The translations under genes and the position numbers were made by a program. A DNA stretch of 64,000 bases, from NCBI GenBank assembly GCA_030272585.1, contig BSYQ01000001.1:9253001-9317000 (forward strand). Direction: 5' to 3'. Positions 31,991 to 43,124 of this stretch are shown piece after piece. The stretch comes from Bryopsis sp. KO-2023 (taxonomy: Eukaryota; Chlorophyta; Ulvophyceae; Bryopsidales; Bryopsidaceae). Each line of letters begins with the position of its first letter. The first letter of the stretch is position 1. The notes below the pieces were generated by a model that did not search any database, was not told the origin of the DNA, and saw only the letters and a program-made list of their open reading frames with translations.

Positions 31991-34797
31991 TCACAATGGC
32001 TGAATGTAGTCTTTGTTGGGCGGATCGCCACTTTTCTCAGCCGCAAGGAAGGGTTCAAATTCTTTGGAGTCTCCCACCCGGCGCTCCACGAACTCAATAC
32101 CCTCCAGTTTACTAACCACAGCTGGCAACTGGTTAGCTGGCAACTTGACCGTGGCCGCCACAACTATTGCACAAAGGATCATTGCGGCGCACACAACAAA
32201 TGGAGCTCCAGGGAAGTACATTTTACCTTGCCTAAAGATATAAAACACCCCCCAGAACACAATCGGCCCGATACCCTTTGCAAAAGATTGAGCCCCTCCC
32301 AATGCGCCTTGAACTGCCCCTTGCTCCTCGTTCGAGACATAGGACGCCTTGATAGCGGCAATGGAGGGGAAAACGACCGACACTGGGGCCCCAGCCACGA
32401 CCGCCAAAAACGCCATCAGTTTCGTGGAACAAAACGCCAGCAGCACCATTTTCAAGAAATACATTGCGAGGCCCAGAACGACCAGTCTCTTGTTGGACAT
32501 ACCCATGACTGACACAAGAGCCCACAAGCCAATGGATTGCACGAACAGGGTTCCAACCCCGGCCAAACTCATCAGCAGAGCTTGATCTTTCGTCCCAAAC
32601 CCAGCCACCTCCTATAATCAGCACACTGATGTTTGAACATGCAGTCTAGTGGGATTTCTTTTCACTTCTGGTTAATTTTTCTGAGTTCGACTTGGAAATC
32701 TGCACACTGTCCTCGAAAAACTTTTGGGAGGCAAAAAACAGAAGAACACTTTCTTCTCAAACTCAGATTTAAAACCAGTACCCCAAGGTTTACAAAATTT
32801 TACCGAATGTGTAACAGAATTTATTCGTGATTTGGCAAAAACGCAAATTGGCAAACACTTTCGCAATATTTGCATTTCCGAGAAGAGTAAATACCCACTA
32901 AAGTTTTCGTACCTGGAGATACTGGAATTCAACATCCATGACTTCTTCAAACAACATGGAGAGAATGATCAGACACACTGCCAGTTTAAAAAAATACTTT
33001 GTTCTGAAAAGAATTCGGAGTGACATCCAGAAATCCTTGGCTGCCCCCCCAATCCTACACCTGTACATCAAAACAGTATGCCATGTAATATCAATCATTG
33101 ACGGAGAAAACATTGCAACACCAGTTTGATGTCATACATTTCAAAACGAAAAAAGAACGTCCCCTCCTCACCCCCCCCCCCCCCCCCAAAAAAAAAAAAG
33201 GAAAAATATTAGACATACTCATTCTTATACATTACTTTGTATGTTGGAATAATGGAAGACCATGAGGTAGGGAAATGAACCAAAAATAACTTCGATCAGG
33301 ACGAGATGAAAGAGCTGCACCCTCCCAATGATTGACGTTATATACAAGTTATTTTTTTTGCGGGCAAATTGCCAGAAATAAGCAAGAAAGGTAGTCAATG
33401 CGCACACTAATCATCAGATCGTTTCCATTTTCTCCCCAGTTCCAAAGCCAGATTTTTTCTTTTTCATTTGATCACATTTTTCATCGATTGGAATTGTATC
33501 AAAGAAAAGCAAAACACGCTGAAATAAAGATGCGCGAGGACTGTTCCCATCAATCCATTCGAGTCGATTGATGCCAGAGTTCAAATTTGCATGGAAATAT
33601 ATCTAGGAAATTCCTACCTCAGTTTTGGTCCAACCCTATTCACCGAGGCCTTGGATTTGAGAGCTGCCTGCATGGTCTCTTGGGACAACGATTCTGGAAC
33701 GAAAAATAAAATCACCAGGAGACTGGCAAAAAGAAAAGTCACAGCTATTAGAGTGGCTACCATTGGGCTGGTCAACCACCCCAAAGTGGTGGGCATCGGT
33801 CCCAGGATCAGAGAAGCTCCCAAAGGAGTCAATGCGATGCCAAACACGGTTGTTCTGTGGGTGGGGTCGATGACATCGCTGATATAGGCAAAAGTTAATA
33901 AGGGTGCTGCGAAGGATCCCCTCAACATTTCTGCTGGATAAAACCTGTGGGTGAACGAACAAAAAAGAAAAAAAAAAGTGTAGAGATGTTCAAGAATTTC
34001 TACACTTGGTGTAGAATTTTAAGTTTGTTCTCCAGAGAATTGTGTCGAGAACATATGTTTGAGTTGAGGGTTGATTTTCATCCAGAAAACATCATTTGGG
34101 AATGGAACAAAGAAGTTTCTTGCAGCACATCCAAGGAAAATGGACTTTGACTTCATGTTGCTTGCTCCCCATGCCAAAAATGACAATACATCACAAAATT
34201 GCAACCAAGACGTCCCAGAATCTTCTTCTTTCACTCGGTTCCACAATGAGGCGCAAGCAAATCACTCACCACCATAGTGGGAAATCGAACAGAAAATGGG
34301 CGATCAAAGTGAGTATGGAAGGAAGCCCGATCAACGTCCCCAAGATTAGGAAGGGCTTCCTTCCGTAGTAATCGCTCCAGCGGCACAACAAAGGCGTCAA
34401 CAAGGTTCCCAATACGGCGGAGCACACAAAGGACTTCAAGGCGTTCCACGCGATTATATCGTCGTGAGCGCTCCTACACTCTTGCGGAGGCTCCGTCCCC
34501 GGCACCAAGCCCGTGCATTCAACCGCTCCCACAGAGTGCCTCCCAGCGAAGTAGTTCGTTAAGACTGTGGGGATATGTGGAATCAGCACGCACGCACCTA
34601 CGGGTGAGAATTCGTGCTTGGTGTCAACTTTTCAACGAAAGGTGTAGGTACTACTGACACGAGGGATCGAGTCTTCCGACGCACCCACCCAAGGCGTGGA
34701 GGAACTGGGAAAGAAGAATGAAGTGAACTTTTGCCTGCCAGACTTCCCTCAGGGCCTGAAGGTACCCGTTATTGGAGCGGAGGGCTGTTGAATCCAT
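31991..34797 (-). CDS. MFS transporter, HIAT1/MFSD14 (TetA-like) type
   Basis: Five exons join in phase: 34689-34797, 34270-34597, 33618-33944, 32913-33054 and 31991-32608, giving 507 aa. The N-terminus leads into TM1 (FILLSQFLHALGGACVLIPHIP-like). A lumenal loop and the MFS loop 2-3 motif RWSDYYGRKPFLILGTLIG follow, then TM segments to a total of about 12. GPMPTTLGW and VPESL in the N-half and QGAVQGALGGAQSFAKGIGP in the C-half match the HIAT1/MFSD14 family, related to bacterial tetracycline exporters. Animal MFSD14 proteins are about 490 aa and reside in Golgi or endosomal membranes; their substrate is uncertain. The acidic C-tail is short. Confidence 0.85.
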
Positions 34798-35462
34798 GGC
34801 TGTTTCCCAGACTCTGGAATCGAAGTCTGGCCTCTGTGTCTCTACGCAGCCCAGAAACGCTCAACTTCTATGCGGTCATCCACGTTGGTTCCAGGGCCAG
34901 GCTGACGTTTGTTTCGTTGTTGATTAATCATTAATCATTTTGTTGTTGATATCCATTTCAAATCTTCCCACTTAAGTTCACGAAAGAAAAAAAAAGAGGC
35001 AAAAGACTGCTACATGCCAATCTATTGTGTGAGAATATTCCGTCCTCTCCCTGAAGACGGCATTCAAGTTTTTACATGTTTCCCCAAAGAAAAATTCTAC
35101 TACTCTAAAATCTCAACATTTCTTCATAAAACTTCACCGTTGCCTCCAGATCAAAATCCAATCATGGACAAAATTTCCTCCTTGCACGAAATGATGGGAT
35201 CTCCACAGACAATGCTCAACTGCAAGCCTATAACAGAGACTTCCACCCCTCCCCCCCCCCCAAAAAAAAAAAATCCTGCTCAAGATTGCTTCCACCAACA
35301 ATAACTCTATGTAGCAATCCAAAGCAAAATTGTTAACATATCTCCCTGTAGTCCTTGTGCTCAGATCACTTCTCTATACCCTTTTATGGACCCCCTCGCA
35401 AAAACAAAAAGAAAGAGGGGGAAAGAAAAAACCTATGCAGGCATGCTCCTCACGACATGGCT
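34798..35462. other. Intergenic region
   Basis: This is the 5' flank of the MFS gene and 3' flank of the pyruvyl transferase gene, both on the minus strand. No coding region is seen; poly(C)/poly(A) runs lie near 35247-35273. Confidence 0.45.
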
Positions 35463-37223
35463 TCAATTATGGACAAACTCTTTCTGTTTCAACAGCTCGA
35501 TGGCCTGATCCACAGCTTCTAAAATCGTGGATGTCTGAACGGCATGCAGATTCTCAGGGGTACAGTCCTCCGATGTCGAGAATGCGACGCTCCGAGTGCT
35601 AGAAACCTTTTTCTGTACTGTATCCACCCAAAACAGAGTTTTCCCCAGCAAGGTGGCCACGATCGTCGCATGCAGACGATTAGTAATCACAATCTTCCCC
35701 TGCGATATGATTTTGATCGCTTCCGCTGTCCTGACCTCGGAAAACGCCCCGACCGTTGCGATGGAAAATTCCCCAGGATGCGGTTTGTACCACCAGTCTT
35801 GTATTCTGTGAGTGACATTTGCAGCTTTTGCTTTCTGAGCAACAATTCCTCCAATTTTCTTATCCTCCGGACGGATTTCCCCATCTTGCCGGACCAAAAC
35901 CAATATATCATACTGGGGTTGACCTATTGGTCGAGTGGGGCCGAGAATGAAGGCGATATCTGGGGAAAGCTTGGCATCTATGGTTTTGTAATGCCTTTTT
36001 GCAATTTCGTAGCTGTCCTGCTGCCTTAGGAAAAGAGTAAAGTAATTCGGGGGCAGACTGTTCAGGACGGCATCATCCTTTGCCAGGTGCTGGGACCCCG
36101 CTTTGTAGTGGATGGACTGTGGCAGACTCAGCACCTTGACGTTACGATCCTTCAGGGCGGCCGTCAGTTTCACAAGAAACGCCAATCGTTTCGTCTGAAC
36201 GAAGCGGTACAGGTCCCCCCAATTTCCTCCTCCGTGAAACATAACCAGTCCCCCATCTTTGACGACTTGAACGGTTTTCTCCACAGTACAAGAGGGGAAG
36301 TTTTTCGCGGCCCCTTTCCAGCTCCGCTGTGAATTCACACAGATGTAGTCGATGCTCTGTCCAAAATCGGCAGCAAGTTTGATCGGGCCTCTCCACAGAA
36401 TATCATCCCCCAAATTCTCGTGCAAAGCCACATCCACGAGGGCAATCTTGCTCCTCCCCTTGAAGAGAGGTTCGTAATCCAGTCGAATTCTCCGTTGGAT
36501 GGCTTGCAAACACTGAATTCGACCCCTCTCTTGCTGTGCAAACACCAGCTCCGCCTCAGAAACTCCCTCCAGCAGTTTCGAGGCTGGCGTCGGTCCATTT
36601 TCAGCCAAACCCGAATCTTCAGCTTCCGTTTTACTTTCACCGGACTCTGAATTTTCGCCTCCCTCCGCATCATTAACATCCACCATGGACTGCCCATCAG
36701 CTAAGTTTTCCTCTCCGGACGCATTTCCTGATTCTCCAGGCTCCCCATCCTGCCCTGAAGAATCGTTTTCTTGCAGTGTGCCTTCCTCCCTTGAATCAAC
36801 CACCCCCTCCTCTTCAGATTCCCCCCCTTGGGTTCCTGCATTTGCTTGCAAGGCCCCCTCATTCTCAGACTCTACTTCCTCAGTTTTTGATGCAATTTCT
36901 CCCGAAACCTCCCCACCCTCTGAACCAGCATCGTCTAATGGTGTGTTTTCTTCCCTTGTATCAGGCTCTGTGTCAACCTTTGTGGATATTTCTTCTCCAG
37001 GCAAGGTGCCTCGTTTTTCCACAGCTTCCCACTTCTCCTCAGGTGGGTCCCCAGTCGAGTTCCAGCGAACAGGAGTGTTCCAGCTGACAACTCCTTGGCT
37101 GCGGGGGGATAAAAACGCAAACAGAAACAGCAGTCCTAGCCCCAACCCCACCAAGAGTTTGAAGTTGCTCTGAGCGAACGCAGCCACAGGGTTAACCTCG
37201 TGCTTCTGGGCTCTGAAAACCAT
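35463..37223 (-). CDS. Polysaccharide pyruvyl transferase-family type II membrane protein
   Basis: An intronless 586-aa protein. Translation probably begins at the ATG at 37223 (MVFRAQKHEVN); the longer frame starts with TTG. A signal anchor spans about residues 21-40 (KLLVGLGLGLLFLFAFLSP). Roughly 170 residues of Glu/Gly/Ser-rich stem follow, then a catalytic region from ~230 with family hallmarks: ALVDVALHENLGDDILWRGP, VMFHGGGNWGDLY, KVLSLPQSIHYK, DSYEIAKRHYK and ITNRLHATIVATLLGK. The H-x-x-x-x-GD, GGGN-x-GD and R-L-H motifs define the superfamily, which transfers pyruvate from PEP to sugars on cell-surface glycans or acts as related glycosyltransferases. The topology places it in the Golgi lumen. 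It is divergent from the ETHE1 gene, 303 bp away. Confidence 0.85.
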   Translation of the reverse strand: MVFRAQKHEVNPVAAFAQSNFKLLVGLGLGLLFLFAFLSPRSQGVVSWNTPVRWNSTGDPPEEKWEAVEKRGTLPGEEISTKVDTEPDTREENTPLDDAGSEGGEVSGEIASKTEEVESENEGALQANAGTQGGESEEEGVVDSREEGTLQENDSSGQDGEPGESGNASGEENLADGQSMVDVNDAEGGENSESGESKTEAEDSGLAENGPTPASKLLEGVSEAELVFAQQERGRIQCLQAIQRRIRLDYEPLFKGRSKIALVDVALHENLGDDILWRGPIKLAADFGQSIDYICVNSQRSWKGAAKNFPSCTVEKTVQVVKDGGLVMFHGGGNWGDLYRFVQTKRLAFLVKLTAALKDRNVKVLSLPQSIHYKAGSQHLAKDDAVLNSLPPNYFTLFLRQQDSYEIAKRHYKTIDAKLSPDIAFILGPTRPIGQPQYDILVLVRQDGEIRPEDKKIGGIVAQKAKAANVTHRIQDWWYKPHPGEFSIATVGAFSEVRTAEAIKIISQGKIVITNRLHATIVATLLGKTLFWVDTVQKKVSSTRSVAFSTSEDCTPENLHAVQTSTILEAVDQAIELLKQKEFVHN

Positions 37224-37526
37224 CAAGTGGAAGCGCAACAAGATTGCCAAAATGCCCTTGGCGCTGGCAGCGGTTCAGAATCGACAGCCTTGGTGGTGGA
37301 ATTGGCACCTTCTGCTTGAATACGAGCCCGTACAGCCAACCAGTAACGGACACGTATCTCCACGATTCAGTCCTGACTGTCCTGCCATTATTACGCCATG
37401 TTTCGTATGCTTCATGCAAGCATGCAACATCTACCCCACCTCATACATCGTCCCTGGTGCTCTTCCTTGCCGCTCTGCAGGTTTCTATCCAAAGCTACAC
37501 AGCCAAACCGTTTCATCGGCAAGAAC
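37224..37526. promoter_or_regulatory. Compact divergent promoter region
   Basis: These 303 bp separate the ATG codons of the pyruvyl transferase gene (minus) and the DUF442-ETHE1 gene (plus) and must contain both 5' UTRs and promoters. I see no TATA box. Confidence 0.4.
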
Positions 37527-40101
37527 ATGTCGCTTCCATCATCAACCGTCACGATAGGGGACATCGGGCTGGAGGGTGAATTATCGCCTGCTTCAGTGAG
37601 TCCCAAACGATGCGTTTGTCGTTCCTGCTTTCATGAATGCAGCACCACCTTTCGCGCGATCGCCGTCACGTGACGCAGCCAGAGAATGCTCTTTTCTGCA
37701 CATCACTCATGGAAAAACTGATCTTGGATGTTAATCCTTTCTTTCCGATTTTTCCAGGTTTCGGATATCCTGGGCACCAAGCATTTCAAAAGGTGTGACG
37801 CTATGTCAGACATGCAAGGTTGCATCAGTGGTGGTGAGACATGTCAGGATGCTCCTTGTAGTAATCATTACTAATAGTTTTTTTTGTCTTGGGGAATTAT
37901 TTTTGCAGCTGGTTGTATTTGCTGGAACGCAACACTCCTTCCAGCCCAGAAGATGTGGTGAAAAATGCAGGACTGCCTTTTGTTTGTGTCCCCGTCCACA
38001 TGCCACAGGGTCTGACAAATGAAACTGCAGATGCCGTGATTACTGCCCTGAAGGACCTCCCACGGCCAACAATGGTACAATCATGCTTACGAAACAGATA
38101 TCAAGGAGTGGGCAGCACTATTTTTTTGTGGACTCAGTGAAAAACAAATATAAATATGTATATTTTCTAAAGATATATATTTTGAGAATGTGTTCTTTCC
38201 CTGAGAAGAAGTTTCAGGCATTGCATAAGAATGCATGGAAAATTTTCCCACCACTTGGGGGCTGGGCACCATCTTTGAGGTTTTTTTGTGTGTGGCTTTG
38301 GTTTCAGATTCAGTGTGGAAGTGGTGCTCGTGCAAGTGCCATTTTTCTGATGCATTGGGCAGAGAGTCTTGGTGTGTCGGCCGACAAAGGAGTCCTTCTC
38401 GGGCAACTTTTGGGTTTAAGCTGCATGAACAAGCCCCCACTCCTCAAATGGGCGAGTAGGTGTTTTTTTACTCAGATCATGGTGTTGAATTTAAGGTTTC
38501 AAACAAACAACCGTCGCAACCGTCTCTTTTCTTTCAATCCATCATCTGATTCTGTGGAATACAGTGGCTGTTCAGTCAGACTGACGTTTCGATTGAGGGT
38601 GCTTGTTTTTTCTTTTCTGGTGAACAGATGGATTTTTATGTCCGGGGACTGACAGATTGGCGTTTCGTCAGCTCTTTGATTCTGAGTCCTCCACTTACAC
38701 GTACATCTTGGGGGATAGGGACACCTCTGAGGCAATCATTATTGATCCAGTGCTGGAGCAGGTGTGTAATTGGAGGGGTGCAGACCAAGAAGCTGGGATA
38801 TCTTGCGAAAAACAGAAGAAAAAAGCAATATAAAGCACTATGGATATAATTTCCACAGGCATTTTTTTGGTTTTCTCTTTCTTTGCACAGAAACATGTCT
38901 GATGTTACGTAATCATTGGACAATCGTTTGATTGGATTTTTTGTTTTGCAAAAAAATAAGGTTGAGCGGGAGGTGCAGCTTCTCCAGGAGATGGGGCTGA
39001 AACTGCTATATGCGATCAACACCCACTGTCATGCAGACCACGTTACAGGAACAGGAAAACTCAAGGTAAAGATGGCACATACTATTCTTACAAGGGAAAT
39101 TTTCACAATTCCATCGAAATCACAGCAAGTTTGATACTCAGTGGTGGTCGTATATGGCAGAAACTACTCCCGGGGTTGAAGTCAGGGATTTCGGCAGCAA
39201 GCGGGGCTGCAGCTGATATTCATTATCAACCTGGGGACCAGATTCAATTCGGAAGCTTCCAGTTAGTCGTTCTCCCCACGCCTGGCCACACCAATGGCTG
39301 TGTTTCATACCACATGAGATGCGCTGGGGGGATGGTTTTCACTGGGTAAGTTGACTGGCAACTGATTAAGGGAGTTCAGTGGGTTGGTTGATGGGCCACT
39401 GTAAGAATCAAATGGAATGTCCAAATCTGAAAGCATGGTGCAGTGGTTATTTCTTTCAAAAACTTCAATGCCTGTTGTTCAGGGATGCTCTCTTGATCAG
39501 AGGTTGTGGACGCACAGATTTCCAAGAAGGTGAAAAAAACTACAGCCCCCTCTTTGTTCAAGTAGCTGTGTTTGAATGCTGAAATGTTTGAGAAGGGTTG
39601 ACCCCATCTAGAATGCATTGACCTCAAAAAAAAAAAAAGGTTTCCAACCATGTCTGCTCACATTTAAAAAAAAAAACACAAAAAAACTGTCGAAAAACCC
39701 ACTGCCCATATTATTTTGTATTCACATTTCACTCTTTTGATAGAAAAAAAACTGACATGTTACTCTTTTGTGTTCCCTTGTTTTTCTCACTCATTTTCAC
39801 CCTGCCCCATGTTGTAGACGAGAAAATCTGGAATTTGGTTTTCTTTGCAGGAAATGCTGAGGTTTTGTACGACTCAGTTCACAGCCAGATTTTCACTCTG
39901 CCTGATACCACCACAGTATATCCAGCCCATGACTACAACGGCAGGATGAGCAGCACAGTGGCTGAAGAAAAAGCTCACAATCCTAGACTCACCAAATCCA
40001 AGGAGGAGTTCGTTCAAATCATGAACAACTTGGAGTTGAGCTACCCGAAAAAGATCGACGTTGCTGTTCCTGCGAACCTTGTGTGTGGGATTACGGATTG
40101 A
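37527..40101 (+). CDS. ETHE1: DUF442 phosphatase-like domain fused to ETHE1 persulfide dioxygenase
   Basis: Nine exons join in phase: 37527-37595, 37758-37792, 37909-38074, 38308-38455, 38628-38761, 38961-39065, 39161-39345, 39483-39529 and 39851-40101, giving 379 aa. Residues 1-~140 match DUF442 (beta-lactamase hydrolase-like): [20 protein letters not shown] then the P-loop CGSGARAS, a Cys-x5-Arg phosphatase/rhodanese-type loop. From ~150 the metallo-beta-lactamase domain of ETHE1 follows: [20 protein letters not shown], the iron-binding [38 protein letters not shown] and YPAHDYNGR, ending [18 protein letters not shown]1 oxidises glutathione persulfide to sulfite in mitochondrial sulfide detoxification. 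Plant and animal ETHE1 lack the N-terminal domain; bacterial Blh-type proteins have this order. No obvious mitochondrial presequence is visible. Confidence 0.9.
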
Positions 40102-41567
40102 GCAGTTTTTCCAAAAACGACTAGCATTAGGGATGTTTTACATGTGCTTGTTCGTATGTGGATCACCAGGTATTAGTATTATTCCGCATTTTTGTTCACC
40201 AGCTAGATATGTGGATTTAACTTTTAGTTTTCTTTGTGGGGTCGTGTAAGAACGGTGTTGATTGATGATTGCTGATCGATTTTCGCATTGTTTGTACAAA
40301 TTTAGATGTCCTGGTTTAAGTGCGGGCACATTTTCGGCCAAGAACAGACACACCTGTATTGGATCATATCCGTATTGAGAGTTTGCATTCGTCAAAATTC
40401 TCCATACCAAGAATAGCAGAGCCATCATTTTCCTATTTATAACGTTGCTGCACACCGTGACAATTGTCCCACATATTCAAACTTCACCTGCTGTCAAAAG
40501 CTGGAGATATTTCCTCTTCAGGTGAGGGGGGCACAGAGACACCACATGCAAATATGTGGCTTTTGTAAATAACAAAACCGGTGAGTTTTCTATCACGCGA
40601 GATCTTCTATGGGGGGAAACGATCACTTTGAGCTCGTCACTTGTAAGAAAATGTATTTAAAAAATAATAATAACTATATATATATATTTATTTGTATTAG
40701 AAATCTATTACAAATGATGCTCTCAATTAGTTGGGACAAGTGAAATAATTATTTCTGCCCTCCTGCCTCTTCATACCAACGGGGAGATTTACAAAAGCGC
40801 CGATTCTTTACGTTCTTGGTTGTGATCGAGCGACGACGTTCTTAATGTATTTCTAGTCGGTGCTTTGAGACAGTTCGATTGTCGACCGACCGTTCGTGGG
40901 CCATTCCCATTTCCCGTTGAAGAAACCTGAGCTCTGACCACGTTCTTGATTCCACGTCTTGTTGAGGGTGTAAAACTTTCGAAGAAAATTCCTAATTCCC
41001 ATCCCTCTGACCAGGTACTGAACCTGGTGTACAAGGACGGCGAGAATTGGGTCTCGGTGCAACACATTCCTCACTGAACGAACGCACGTTCCGCCTTTGA
41101 TTTCGACAGTGGCCGAAAGGGTACGCCAGCGGCAAGGGCGTCCACCGCAACACACAAAGCGACGAGTGGCGTTTCCACGCGCGCGTTACCAGGATGATCC
41201 CGCGGCGGGTGATCGCGTGTATGATAACCACAAACAGGACCATAATATTACACATCATCCGTTCCACAGACATCCAACACCAGTGGCTGGGCGGCCGTGC
41301 TGCTTGAGCCGCCTCGCACCCAGTCTTGCAATTCGATATGCCCCGACCTCCTCCAATAATTGGATTGCTTTTGAAACGGCCTCGGCCATTTCGTGCCCCT
41401 CCCACACTAGAAATAATACACACAACACAAAACTACGGCAGTGGCCCAAGGGGGCGCCGCCACAGCTGGCTATCTCGATCACCCCTCTGGCGCCCCGATT
41501 TCCACCCGCCCAGATCGTCAAGAATTGATTCCACAAGACGTCATGACGTACTGGCGTCTTTCGAAGT
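40102..41567. other. Unresolved intergenic region with possible exons
   Basis: The first 700 bp are AT-rich and noncoding. From about 40.8 to 41.5 kb GC rises and frames are open on both strands. A plus-strand stretch at 41015-41077 reads LNLVYKDGENWVSVQHIPH before a stop, and a minus-strand stretch at 41264-41390 reads MAEAVSKAIQLLEEVGAYRI. Neither can be joined to a convincing gene, so this remains open. Confidence 0.3.
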
Positions 41568-41834
41568 TCAGCACCAAGCGCCAGGCCAGCACAGGCGCAG
41601 CAAAACCTTCGCCCACCCAGGTTTCTTTCGCTCCACGGTCGATTCTTTCTCGGCAAGAGGCTTCTTCTGCTCTACCGCAACGGAGACCTTTTCCTGCACC
41701 GACTCTGTGGACAGCAGAAAATCCTGCCCGGCTGTCTTCTCGCGGATCTTCTCCTTGACGCTGGCGATGGTGTCTGTTTGCTCGACGTCCAGAGCTATCA
41801 TTTCCCCGAAGGGCGTCCTGACAAAGATCTGCAT
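41568..41834 (-). CDS. Small ubiquitin-like protein without C-terminal Gly-Gly
   Basis: An 88-codon frame begins MQIFVRTPFGEMIALDVEQT, very close to the first strands of ubiquitin, followed by DTIASVKEKIREK, which matches its helix. After residue ~35 it diverges (FLLSTESVQEKVSVAVEQKK), recovers an EKEST segment where ubiquitin has QKEST, and ends LRLCWPGAWC with no Gly-Gly. It therefore cannot be a conjugated modifier as drawn. A splice acceptor (TTGAG) just upstream of the ATG and a donor (GTGAGT) near 41935 suggest a 5'-UTR intron, as is common in ubiquitin-ribosomal fusions. A missed intron, a frameshift or a UBL-S30-type fusion are alternatives; I could not trace a ribosomal tail. Confidence 0.5.
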   Translation of the reverse strand: MQIFVRTPFGEMIALDVEQTDTIASVKEKIREKTAGQDFLLSTESVQEKVSVAVEQKKPLAEKESTVERKKPGWAKVLLRLCWPGAWC

Positions 41835-41888
41835 TTCTCAAGGCTTCCACGACCAGTAGGGTCAACCTAGCCAATTCCCATTTTTCAG

Positions 41889-43124
41889 CGCCAAATACCC
41901 TGCGACCACCCACTAGTTTCCAACGAGCACTCACGGAATGCAACGATTACGAGACCATTTCTGCCACATTTGTTAATGTTCGTGGACGCCTCCGCACGCC
42001 CGTCTCCACTTTTGTTGGATTGACAAGAAAGCCCATTGATCACACCAGGTGTCTGAGAACAGATGATTCGATCGGGTAAGGACTGGAATACGGGAATATG
42101 AACAGTGAGGAAAAACTAGGCTGTGGAGCAATGGCTGCCAAGCAGGGCAGGAGAAAGATAGTGTGGTGTGGTGTGATTTTGTATTCATAGACTTCTCCTG
42201 TAATGAACAAACTCGAATCTATTGCCACAAGCCACTCTGCAGCGAATACCTCACAATTTACTTTTTTTTTTTTTTTTTTGACAGTTTGTGATGCTCTGGC
42301 TGTCTCGGTTGTTAGATATGGGTTGGCTGTCAGGGTTTCCTTCTCACAATGAAGATGTTGCTGTGGAGTGTCTATCTGAGCAACTCAGTTCAATTGCTTG
42401 ATTAATTCTCACTGAAAAGAAAAAGAGGGAGCGAGTTTTATTTTGGAGGGTTGGGATGATGGGGAAATAAATAAATAGACTAAATGAAAAAATAGAACAT
42501 TTTGAATATTGAGCTGAAGAGCGACATCCATGATTAATTGAACAGCCCAACAAGGCATGCAGGGTTGACTGTCGCTGGATGGTGCGGTCAAACGAAGAAA
42601 AAAGAAAAACACAGTTGCATTGTTTCTTATTTGTTTAGGTTTTCAATGTGCAACATTGTTCTGCAATATCTCATAAGACACACACAAACACACTGTATTA
42701 TTTTGTCACATGCACTGGAAAATATGTGCCTGCATAAAGATAGCAAAATCCTATTCTCAACCAGATGCTCGAGTTCTCCACACCCACGCCTGGATTCCTT
42801 TCCATCACCTCCGAAACCACCCTTCACCAAGGAGTGAATTATATAATTACACAACACGATTGGTGTGGAATCACTGGTGCAAAAAGTGCATATGATAATC
42901 CAGGAGCTGTTTTTTTTTTCAGATTATGTGGATTCTTAGTTCCAGAAAAAATCTGCTTTTTTTCAAAGAAATCTGATCCTGTTCACTGTTTCGATCCTAT
43001 TCACTTTTTTCCATTCAAGTTCCTAAGAGTGGATATCACAGGGTCTGACAACGACTTTGATGAGCCACAGACAGACAGGCAACCTTCATTGGGAAAATTG
43101 TGGGAAAGATTCTCTCCTGTGTAA
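41889..43124 (+). CDS. Candidate gene fragment: two in-phase exons of unknown family
   Basis: A plus-strand exon 41889-42075 reads PNTLRPPTSFQRALTECNDY and on through TFVNVRGRLRTPVSTFVGLT to DDSIG. It is bounded by a TTTTTCAG acceptor and a GTAAGG donor. An exon at 43028-43124 continues in phase (VDITGSDNDFDEPQTDRQPS and on to a stop). The protein-like composition and matching phase are the only evidence. The 5' exons are not found and would run antisense to the ubiquitin-like gene, so the model may be wrong. Confidence 0.25.

Noticed and set aside
42409-42612. Short minus-strand ORFs and an AT-rich stretch considered as an exon
   Set aside because: Hydrophobic and Phe-rich from poly(T), with no splice sites; low-complexity artefact.
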